Origin: CAYGJN01 sp964350135
Lineage (GTDB): Bacteria; Bdellovibrionota; Bacteriovoracia; Bacteriovoracales; Bacteriovoracaceae
DNA length: 6,450 nt
Direction: 5' to 3'
NCBI GenBank assembly: GCA_964350135.1
Contig: CAYGJN010000127.1
Coordinates: 1-6,450 of the forward strand
Both the position numbers and the translations under genes were made by a program. Under the pieces are notes generated by a model, which had not been told where the DNA came from, searched no databases, and was given only the letters and a program-made list of their open reading frames with translations. Below, piece by piece: positions 1-4,699 of the stretch. Positions within the stretch are counted from its first letter, which is position 1. Each line of letters begins with the position of its first letter.

Positions 1-283
1 AAACTGCACCAGGCAAATAATTTGGATCATTAAAAACAATAAATTGAATTTTTTTATCTATATTTGAGCTTTGTGCTTTTACTGTTTTTGGAGAAAAAGG
101 AACGACTGGTTCTTTACTGCTATTATTAAAAAAAGTTTGATTAAGCTGAGTACAAGTTTTTTGTCCTTCAGATTTTTTGTTCATAAATGTTTTGCAGAGA
201 TTTAAAAAATCACTTTGATCAGCAAAGGTATGTATTGGGTTTAAAAAAAGTGTGAGAATAGTAAGTTTTAAAAACTTATTCAT
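1..283 (-). CDS. Secreted protein of unknown function, 3' end outside window
   Basis: The first 94 residues of a leftward gene are visible; the C-terminus lies beyond the left edge. It starts at an ATG whose complement is at 281-283. Residues 1-21 look like a Sec signal peptide: Lys at 3 and 6, a hydrophobic stretch rich in Leu, Ile and Thr, and a T-F-A cleavage site before Asp22. There is no lipobox cysteine. Mature Cys30 and Cys44 could form a disulfide in the periplasm. Residues 50-75 are Asn/Ser/Pro-rich and probably a linker. A more ordered, beta-like stretch (IQFIVFNDPNYLPGAV) begins near residue 79. I do not recognise the family. The gene lies 11 nt after the stop of the 85-residue gene and has no clear Shine-Dalgarno sequence, so it is probably cotranscribed with that gene. 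Confidence 0.75.
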   Translation of the reverse strand, partial: MNKFLKLTILTLFLNPIHTFADQSDFLNLCKTFMNKKSEGQKTCTQLNQTFFNNSSKEPVVPFSPKTVKAQSSNIDKKIQFIVFNDPNYLPGAV

Positions 284-294
284 GAATACTTTTA

Positions 295-552
295 CTATTG
301 AAGGAATCGAACAGCCTCTTTTTCATTTTTTCCAAGAAGCATACCTGTAACCATGACCTGAGCAAGCATACCGATTTCTTCGTCATCCTCTATGCCATAA
401 AAATCTTCAATATGGTCACATATTAGCTCAATAGCACTGTCGCTAATATGGTTTTCCACAATATCCATGAAATGTTCACTTTTACATGAATCAAGTGTTC
501 GGAAAAAACTTTTAATACGCTCTAATTGTTGTTCTTTATTTAATTCATTCAT
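295..552 (-). CDS. Small acidic helical protein, function unknown (85 aa)
   Basis: This is a complete 85-residue reading frame, probably cytoplasmic, with no signal peptide or membrane helix. It is rich in Glu and Asp, with a markedly acidic run near residues 48-60 (FYGIEDDEEIG), and looks alpha-helical throughout. It has Cys at 23 and 45 but no paired metal motif. The chosen ATG (complement at 550-552) has a second ATG one codon-length plus one base inside it in another frame, which is not used. The Shine-Dalgarno sequence is weak (a GTTAGG stretch about 9 nt upstream). An imperfect palindrome lies 21 nt before the start. It is followed closely by the secreted-protein gene, which suggests a two-gene transcript. 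I recognise no family; it is called a gene because it is clean, tightly spaced and antisense to nothing better. Confidence 0.7.
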   Translation of the reverse strand: MNELNKEQQLERIKSFFRTLDSCKSEHFMDIVENHISDSAIELICDHIEDFYGIEDDEEIGMLAQVMVTGMLLGKNEKEAVRFLQ

Positions 553-572
553 TATGGGCCTAACTTAGTTCT

Positions 573-591
573 ATTGCCTCTATAGAGCAAT
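573..591. promoter_or_regulatory. Imperfect palindrome, possible operator
   Basis: The sequence ATTGCCTCTATAGAGCAAT reads as ATTGC/GCAAT arms around TCTATAGA with one extra C, so 9-bp arms with a single bulge. It sits 21 nt upstream of the 85-residue gene. On the minus strand its centre contains TATAGA, a possible -10 element preceded at 18 bp by a poor -35 (CTGAAA). It could be a repressor site over a promoter or a small RNA hairpin in the leader. The function is inferred from position only. Confidence 0.35.
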
Positions 592-652
592 AAAGAAGCT
601 ATTTTCAGGAATTATTTTCAATATATGACTATGGGATTTCAGCTACTTGGAG

Positions 653-949
653 CTAATAATAAGAACCGCTAGCAAATGCCTTTCTCACGGTCTTTGCCTT
701 TTCTTTTTCCTTTTCAATACTAAAAGCTGCTTCATAAGGAGAAACACCTAGGTTTCTTAGCATATAGGGGTGCTTAGTAAGAAAGCGAGGTTCGCCCATC
801 TTAAAAAGCTCAATATTATGATAATAACAAAGGATTCCATCAACTGATCTTCCATAGCGAACATTATAAAAACGAACAATTAGATTTGTTGGTTTATCAC
901 CATTAAGTTTTCTCGACCTTAAACTTAGGTGGTTGCAAATATCACACAT
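653..949 (-). CDS. Putative zinc-binding small protein, paralog A (98 aa)
   Basis: This is the second gene of a tandem pair. It opens with MCDICN (Cys2, Cys5) and has LCYYH at 40-44 (Cys41, His44), a CxxC...CxxH arrangement typical of a single structural zinc site. It aligns without gaps to its upstream neighbour over the first 70 residues, with 31 identities by hand count. Shared blocks are RK.NG, RFY, IELF, GE.R and LR.LG.S. The last 28 residues are unique to this copy and include a charged run (EKEKEKAK) and an aromatic end (SGSYY). Its ATG overlaps the neighbour's stop as TAATG, and a GAGGA Shine-Dalgarno sequence (complement at 957-961) lies inside the neighbour's coding end, so translation is probably coupled. 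There is no signal peptide. The fold and function are unknown; metal binding is inferred from cysteine spacing only. Confidence 0.8.
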   Translation of the reverse strand: MCDICNHLSLRSRKLNGDKPTNLIVRFYNVRYGRSVDGILCYYHNIELFKMGEPRFLTKHPYMLRNLGVSPYEAAFSIEKEKEKAKTVRKAFASGSYY

Positions 950-1197
950 TAAAAGATCCTCGGGTTGAAATAATTCATCTCTTCTTTGCTAGTACCTAGT
1001 TCTCTAAGTAAAACAGGATATTTTTCAATAAGACGTCTTTCTCCTATTGAAAACAACTCAATATCGTGGAGATAACATAAATTCAGGGATGAAACTTGAG
1101 AGTTGGCCGTACTATAGAACCTATTGGAAATAATAGCTGAGCGGTGACCGTTCCATTTACGGAAGTCTACCCCCTGGGCATTACAAATATCACACAT
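949..1197 (-). CDS. Putative zinc-binding small protein, paralog B (82 aa)
   Basis: This is the first gene of the tandem pair. It carries the same MCDICN opening (Cys2, Cys5) and LCYLH (Cys41, His44) at identical positions to paralog A, followed by DIELF, GERR and LRELGTS. It is shorter at the C-terminus, ending soon after the shared region (NYFNPRIF). The start is well supported: TGAGGAG (complement at 1204-1210) lies 6 nt before the ATG, and the ATG is immediately followed by the conserved Cys-Asp-Ile-Cys. The protein is probably cytoplasmic. The conserved Arg, Lys, Phe and Tyr residues between the two half-sites could suit nucleic-acid or protein contact, but that is speculation. I do not recognise a named family. 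Confidence 0.8.
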   Translation of the reverse strand: MCDICNAQGVDFRKWNGHRSAIISNRFYSTANSQVSSLNLCYLHDIELFSIGERRLIEKYPVLLRELGTSKEEMNYFNPRIF

Positions 1198-1311
1198 GAC
1201 TTTCTCCTCAGAAAAACATCGGACAAAAAGGCTTTGGGCTTTAGAGTTTTTTTGTCAGGTATGAGGGTCAAGTTGTCCCTATGTAAAATCTTCGACTTAG
1301 GGGAATTTTCA

Positions 1312-1341
1312 TTGAGAATTTTAGGCCTTGGTGCCTATGAT
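1312..1341 (+). promoter_or_regulatory. Candidate sigma70 promoter for the 83-aa gene
   Basis: A -35 of TTGAGA at 1312-1317 and a -10 of TATGAT at 1336-1341 are separated by 18 bp; each is one mismatch from consensus. The start point would fall near 1348, giving a leader of about 24 nt that includes the AGGAGG ribosome binding site at 1361-1366. A short inverted repeat, TAGGC-N6-GCCTA at 1322-1337, fills the spacer and touches the -10, so it could be an operator. Confidence 0.45.
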
Positions 1342-1371
1342 AAGTGGTGTTCTCAGAAATAGGAGGTTTCT

Positions 1372-1623
1372 ATGACACTTGCCCAATGCCTTGATGAAAT
1401 CAGAATTTTAGCTTTAAAAGGTGATACTCAAAGAATGAGCCAAATTGCCAAAAGTCTTATTAGTGATCTCAAGTATAAACATTATTTAGGTTCTGAGTAC
1501 CCAAGAAATGGTTGGCTGCTCTCTATTGATACAAATGGAATTAAAATTTTTAATAATGATGTTGCTATACCAATACCTATTACAAAAAAGGTTGTTCCTT
1601 TTAAAAGATCATCTGAGCTTTAA
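1372..1623 (+). CDS. Small protein of unknown function (83 aa)
   Basis: This is a complete rightward gene with a strong AGGAGG Shine-Dalgarno sequence 5 nt before the ATG. Residues 1-34 look like an amphipathic helical hairpin (LAQCLDEIRILALKGD, then QRMSQIAKSLISDLKY). Residues 47-75 look like beta strands (GWLLSIDTNGIKIF, then a Pro-Ile repeat AIPIPI). There is no signal peptide, membrane helix or cysteine pair. The pattern is of a compact alpha-plus-beta domain, but I cannot assign it to a family. It is divergent from the CxxC/CxxH pair across 174 nt and is followed after 70 nt by the FtsB-like gene. No convincing terminator lies between, so some readthrough into that gene is likely. Confidence 0.75.
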   Translation: MTLAQCLDEIRILALKGDTQRMSQIAKSLISDLKYKHYLGSEYPRNGWLLSIDTNGIKIFNNDVAIPIPITKKVVPFKRSSEL

Positions 1624-1632
1624 TAAGGTTTC

Positions 1633-1660
1633 TTGATTCTGGCTAAGCATCTGTTATCAT
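1633..1660 (+). promoter_or_regulatory. Possible promoter for the FtsB-like gene
   Basis: TTGATT at 1633-1638 and TATCAT at 1655-1660 are 16 bp apart, slightly short of the ideal 17. A start near 1667 would leave a leader of roughly 30 nt. The surroundings are AT-rich and offer other weak -10 boxes (TAATAT at 1661-1666), so this is only the best of several readings. Confidence 0.3.
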
Positions 1661-1688
1661 TAATATAAGACAGGAAGTTTTTAACCAC

Positions 1689-1692
1689 AGGA
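1689..1692 (+). promoter_or_regulatory. Ribosome binding site that favours a TTG start at 1700
   Basis: AGGA at 1689-1692 is 7 nt from the TTG at 1700 but only 1 nt from the GTG at 1694. The other candidate, AGGAAG at 1672-1677, is 16 nt from the GTG. An in-frame stop at 1682-1684 rules out any start further upstream. The spacing therefore argues for TTG, which would shorten the protein by two residues. Confidence 0.45.
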
Positions 1693-1693
1693 T

Positions 1694-2482
1694 GTGGCAT
1701 TGGATCAGCTATCTTCATCAAGATTACAAAAAGCAATTGAAAGAAATAAACAAAAGCAAATGCGAAAGCGCCCCACTATGGGGACGCCCTCACTGACCCC
1801 TAGCAGTCTCACAAGACAGACGCTGAGATCAAGGCTAGGGAGAAGTGATGAACAAGACAGCTTTCAGCTTACCCAGAGAACCTCTAGACCAACAAGACCA
1901 ACAACTAGCAATGGAGCAGGTCGATTAAGCGATTTGAGATCCAAGCTTAATACGCAGACAAGAGATATTAGATCCCAGAGCTTATCTTCATCGTCATCGT
2001 CACCATCATCAATGGCCTCAAGATTACGTTCTACAGAAAATGCCAGTAGAGTATCTGTTGCTAGAAACGATGATGTTTCATTTACATCACCTCTTAAAAG
2101 AATGGGCTCTCGTTTAAGTGGTCCAAATTATAATAGTACAACTAGAAAAAGAGCAACCCCTAGGCGAGCTACTCAGAATTGGTTTTCAAAGGCTCTTACA
2201 TACACAGGGTGGGGATTTTGTGCACTACTCTTGGGAAGATTACTTTTTGCTGAACGAGGAGTTATGGATTATTACTCTAAGCAAGGGTTAATTTCTGAAA
2301 AAATAAGTAAAGCTGATTTTTTAAAAAAAGAAAATCAAGATCTTCAAAAAGAAATTTATCGAATTGATAACGATCCTTCATATCAGAAAAAATTGGCCCG
2401 TAAGCATTTAGGTGTTATTGCGGGAGATGAGTATCTTATTCTTTTTGCTCGGGAAGACCAGATCCCTTCCACTTTAAAATAA
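1694..2482 (+). CDS. FtsB/DivIC-family septum formation protein with long disordered N-terminal tail
   Basis: The C-terminal 100 residues have the layout of the FtsB/DivIC family (septum formation initiator), small bitopic proteins that join FtsL and FtsQ/DivIB to activate septal cell-wall synthesis. One membrane helix lies at about 168-187. A heptad-like coiled coil follows at about 193-224 (FLKKENQDLQKEIYRID). The family ending is at 226-251: NDPSYQKKLARKHLG, then DEYLILF. Arg/Lys residues at 151-158 just before the helix predict a cytoplasmic N-terminus and periplasmic coiled coil, as in FtsB. Unusually, about 160 residues precede the helix, rich in Ser, Arg, Thr and Pro with a six-serine run at 98-103 and no visible domain. 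Usual members are about 90-130 residues. The start is GTG at 1694 or, by ribosome-site spacing, TTG at 1700. The 3' end overlaps the convergent DUF192 gene. The family call is fairly secure; the exact ortholog (FtsB or a paralog) is not. Confidence 0.8.
   Translation: MALDQLSSSRLQKAIERNKQKQMRKRPTMGTPSLTPSSLTRQTLRSRLGRSDEQDSFQLTQRTSRPTRPTTSNGAGRLSDLRSKLNTQTRDIRSQSLSSSSSSPSSMASRLRSTENASRVSVARNDDVSFTSPLKRMGSRLSGPNYNSTTRKRATPRRATQNWFSKALTYTGWGFCALLLGRLLFAERGVMDYYSKQGLISEKISKADFLKKENQDLQKEIYRIDNDPSYQKKLARKHLGVIAGDEYLILFAREDQIPSTLK
1985..2011 (+). repeat. TCN serine-codon microsatellite
   Basis: Nine consecutive codons of the FtsB-like tail are TCN or CCA, mostly alternating TCA and TCG, and encode six Ser, one Pro and two Ser. 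Slippage by three bases would keep the frame and only change tail length. Confidence 0.6.
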
Positions 2483-2897
2483 GACCAGGTTTTAAAATTT
2501 TGGAAAGGGCCGTTCCACTTTTAATTTCTAGCACATGTCTTGAGATTGTAGGTGTTGCCCTGGGAATAGGTTCGGACCTTGAAGGGTGATGCTTAACTCC
2601 ACGGTCAATGCTTAAAATTTTAAAATCCTCATTTAGATAAATAATATCCAAGTCAAAATAGGTATTAGGCATCCAAAAATTTCTCATACCAGTTTTTTTG
2701 AAAAAGAAAAGAGCACCTTCTGTCTCTTTAAACTCTGAAGGCTTAATCCCACTTAGGCCCTTGGCATGTTCAGCATCTGTAACCAAGACTCTATTAATCT
2801 CAATACCATCCCCAAGGCCATAACTTAAATAACCTTTAGGTTTTTGGGCAAAGCCCGTTGACGCAAAGAGGTAAATTAGAGATAAAAAGATCTTCAT
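2436..2897 (-). CDS. Exported DUF192 family protein (153 aa)
   Basis: The match to the DUF192 family (COG1430) is by motif order. RVLVTDAEHAKGLSG (36-50) corresponds to the family's V..A.T...R..GLMG block. EGALFFF (60-66) is followed by FWMPNT (74-79, commonly FWMKNT), LDIIYLNEDFKI (83-94) and VLEIKSG (122-128). The molecular role of the family is not established, although members are widespread and often exported. Residues 1-17 form a signal peptide (Lys2, a hydrophobic core, G-F-A before Gln18) without a lipobox, so the mature protein should be periplasmic. The start has no Shine-Dalgarno sequence, which fits the leaderless promoter listed separately. The gene is divergent from aspS by 28 nt. 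Its last 14 codons and stop lie antisense to the end of the FtsB-like gene; the overlap includes no recognised DUF192 motif. Confidence 0.9.
   Translation of the reverse strand: MKIFLSLIYLFASTGFAQKPKGYLSYGLGDGIEINRVLVTDAEHAKGLSGIKPSEFKETEGALFFFKKTGMRNFWMPNTYFDLDIIYLNEDFKILSIDRGVKHHPSRSEPIPRATPTISRHVLEIKSGTALSKILKPGLILKWKGSGLPEQKE
2501..2527 (+). terminator. Weak intrinsic terminator candidate after the FtsB-like gene
   Basis: TGGAA at 2501-2505 can pair with TTCCA at 2513-2517 around a 7-nt loop (AGGGCCG), followed by CTTTTAATTT. The 5-bp stem is short and the T-run is interrupted, so termination would be partial at best. It lies within the antisense of the DUF192 gene, 19 nt past the FtsB-like stop. 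Confidence 0.25.
2858..2886 (+). promoter_or_regulatory. Candidate aspS promoter inside the DUF192 signal-peptide region
   Basis: TTGACG at 2858-2863 and GATAAA at 2881-2886 are spaced exactly 17 bp. The expected start near 2893 would give a leader of about 33 nt carrying the GGAGGAG ribosome site. The whole promoter lies in the antisense of the first 13 or so codons of the DUF192 gene, since the intergenic gap is only 28 nt. Confidence 0.5.
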
Positions 2898-2903
2898 TTC
2901 TCA

Positions 2904-2932
2904 ATTAAACTTTGGAGGAGCTTTCATGTCAA
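2904..2932 (-). promoter_or_regulatory. Strong sigma70-like promoter for DUF192, predicted leaderless
   Basis: Read leftward, TTGACA (complement 2927-2932) is a perfect -35. It is followed by a 17-bp spacer and TTTAAT (complement 2904-2909), one mismatch from the -10 consensus. Six bases (TGAGAA) then separate the -10 from the ATG, so the normal start distance falls on the A of the start codon at 2897. The -35 covers part of the aspS start codon and the spacer contains the aspS ribosome binding site. Confidence 0.55.
2914..2920 (+). promoter_or_regulatory. aspS ribosome binding site
   Basis: GGAGGAG lies 5 nt before the ATG at 2926, a near-ideal Shine-Dalgarno sequence that fixes the aspS start. 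It also lies inside the spacer of the leftward DUF192 promoter. Confidence 0.85.
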
Positions 2933-4698
2933 AGCTAAAGGGTTTGTTAAGAACTCATGACTGTGGAGAGTTAAATAAATCTAATATTGGAGAGTCTGTA
3001 ACTCTATGTGGATGGAATAATAAATACCGAGACCTTGGTGGACTACATTTTGTAGATATAAGAGATAAGTTTGGGATGACTCAATTGGCTTTTGATGAAT
3101 ACGAGGGAGAGCTTGGTATTTTAAAAGAGCTTTCTTTGGAGTCTGTTATTAAGGCAACAGGTGTGGTTCGTGAGCGTCCAGAAAACGCACGTAATAAAGA
3201 TATGTCTACAGGTGAAGTTGAAGTCTCCGTTAAAAACTTAGAGCTTTTAAGTTATGCAGATAATGTTCCTTTTCTTCCTCTTGGAAAAGTTGATGCCCAA
3301 GAAGATTTTAAACTTAAGTATCGTTATCTGGATCTTAGAACCCCGAGACTTCAAAATATTCTTGCAATTCGCTCAAGTGCTGCAAGAGATTTTAGAGAGG
3401 CTCTTTATGGGCATGGGTTTACTGAAGTAGAGACTCCTGTTCTTTATAAGTCTACTCCTGAGGGGGCAAGAGATTATATTGTTCCAAGTCGTGTTCATCC
3501 CGGAAAAGTTTATGCTCTTCCCCAATCACCACAAACTCTTAAGCAGCTTTTAATGATTGGCTCTACTGATAAGTATTTTCAATTAACTAAATGCTTTAGA
3601 GATGAAGACCTTCGGGCAGACAGACAGCCAGAGTTTTCTCAAGTGGATATTGAAGTTTCATTTGCAACTCAAGAGTATATAAAGAATTTAACCATTGATA
3701 TTATTCAAAAGGTTTATAAGCTTTCAAAAGATTTCACCATTCCAACAATGAGTTATAAAGAGGCAATAGATAAATATGGCTCAGATAAGCCTGATATTCG
3801 TTTTGGGCTTGCCCATCATATTGTTACAGATGTCTTTGCCTCATCAGAGTTCTCGCTCTTTTCTGACATGGCCAAAGCCAACGGTCTTATTAAAATGATT
3901 TATCTTTCTGAAAGCGAAGGGACTCTTGCTAGAAAAGATATTGATGGATTAGTTGATGTCGTTAAGCCTTTTGGTGGTAAAGGGGTTGCTTGGTTTAAGG
4001 TTACAGATAATAAAGTCTCTGGAGGGATTTCTAAGTTTATAAAAGATACAGATCTTAGTGAACTTCAAAAAAGAGTTGGGGATACAGGTAACGGATTATT
4101 TTTATTTTTTGCGGCACCTTCTCATAAAGTCGCACATGATTGCGCAGATGTGACCCGTAGGCACTTAGCAAGAAAACTCAATCTTATTGGATCAGAGAAT
4201 AAATTTTTATGGGTTAATGATTTCCCATTACTTGATTATGATGAAGAAGATGGCCGTTTTTATGCCTGTCACCATCCTTTTACTCAACCTCATAAAGATG
4301 ATCTTGAAAAATTTATGAGTGGAAATATTGAAGATCTTAAAAATATTCGGGCCGATGCATATGATCTTGTCATCAATGGTTACGAGGCAGCCGGTGGATC
4401 CATGAGGATCTATGATCAAAAAGTACAAAAGCAAATGTTTAAGGTCTTAAGTTTTACTGATGAAGAAGCAGAAAAACAATTTGGTTTTTTTATTGAAGCC
4501 CTTCAATATGGAACACCTCCACATGGTGGAGTTGCTTTTGGTTTTGACCGAAATATAATGATTTTAGCAAAGACCGAAAATATAAGAGACGTTATTGCTT
4601 TTCCTAAAACAAATAGTGCAGCGGACCTTATGTCTAAATCACCAAGTGAGCCATTGAGTGCACAACTTGATGAATTATGTATGAAGTTCACAAAATAA
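2926..4698 (+). CDS. aspS: Aspartyl-tRNA synthetase, bacterial type
   Basis: This class IIb synthetase charges tRNA-Asp with aspartate at the expense of ATP in the cytoplasm. The length, 590 residues, equals that of the E. coli enzyme. Residues 1-110 are the OB-fold anticodon-binding domain (TLCGWNNKYRDLGGL, VDIRD). The catalytic core has STPEGARDY (176-184), QSPQTLKQ (200-207) with the aspartate-site Lys206, and motif 2 FRDEDLRADRQPEFSQVD (224-241) with Arg225. About 295-420 is the bacterial GAD insertion. NGYEAAGGSMRI (484-495) and motif 3 GGVAFGFDRNIMIL (534-547, Arg542) complete the ATP site. Motif 3 more often reads FGLDRL, so the Phe and Asn are mild deviations. Leu37 aligns with E. coli Leu30, a residue linked to tRNA-Asp discrimination, whereas nondiscriminating enzymes tend to have His; this hints at a discriminating enzyme but is not proof. 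It is probably cotranscribed with the ABC exporter starting 1 nt after its stop. Confidence 0.97.
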   Translation: MSKLKGLLRTHDCGELNKSNIGESVTLCGWNNKYRDLGGLHFVDIRDKFGMTQLAFDEYEGELGILKELSLESVIKATGVVRERPENARNKDMSTGEVEVSVKNLELLSYADNVPFLPLGKVDAQEDFKLKYRYLDLRTPRLQNILAIRSSAARDFREALYGHGFTEVETPVLYKSTPEGARDYIVPSRVHPGKVYALPQSPQTLKQLLMIGSTDKYFQLTKCFRDEDLRADRQPEFSQVDIEVSFATQEYIKNLTIDIIQKVYKLSKDFTIPTMSYKEAIDKYGSDKPDIRFGLAHHIVTDVFASSEFSLFSDMAKANGLIKMIYLSESEGTLARKDIDGLVDVVKPFGGKGVAWFKVTDNKVSGGISKFIKDTDLSELQKRVGDTGNGLFLFFAAPSHKVAHDCADVTRRHLARKLNLIGSENKFLWVNDFPLLDYDEEDGRFYACHHPFTQPHKDDLEKFMSGNIEDLKNIRADAYDLVINGYEAAGGSMRIYDQKVQKQMFKVLSFTDEEAEKQFGFFIEALQYGTPPHGGVAFGFDRNIMILAKTENIRDVIAFPKTNSAADLMSKSPSEPLSAQLDELCMKFTK

Positions 4699-4699
4699 A

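Noticed and set aside
639..652. AGCT-N6-AGCT hairpin after paralog A as a terminator
   Set aside because: The stem is only 4 bp and no T-run follows on the minus strand.
1218..1243. FliA (sigma28)-like TAAA-N16-TCCGATGT upstream of paralog B on the minus strand
   Set aside because: Only the TAAA and CCGAT cores match, spacing is one base long, and the implied start near 1208 would cut into the Shine-Dalgarno sequence, leaving about an 11-nt leader.
1240..1271. TTGACC ... TCTAAA promoter for paralog B on the minus strand
   Set aside because: The spacer is 20 bp, too long for a sigma70 promoter, and no better -10 occurs at 16-18 bp.
1144..1362. Rightward 72-residue open frame starting inside paralog B
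   Set aside because: It lies partly antisense to the well-supported paralog B and otherwise in the divergent control region, has no ribosome binding site, and ends just before the AGGAGG of the next gene.
1692..1799. ATG at 1692 opening a 35-codon frame
   Set aside because: It overlaps the FtsB-like gene in another frame, has no properly spaced ribosome site, and encodes a sequence with no features.
2473..2496. TTTAAAA/TTTTAAA hairpin spanning the FtsB-like stop
   Set aside because: The 7-bp stem is only A/T pairs with a 10-nt loop, too weak to act as a terminator and expected by chance in this composition.
4228..4434. Leftward 68-residue open frame inside aspS
   Set aside because: It is antisense to a conserved part of AspRS; its composition (Ile/Phe/Lys-rich) is what the reverse strand of this AT-rich gene would give.
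4503..4691. Leftward 62-residue open frame at the 3' end of aspS
   Set aside because: It is antisense to motif 3 and the C-terminus of AspRS, with no ribosome site or promoter of note.
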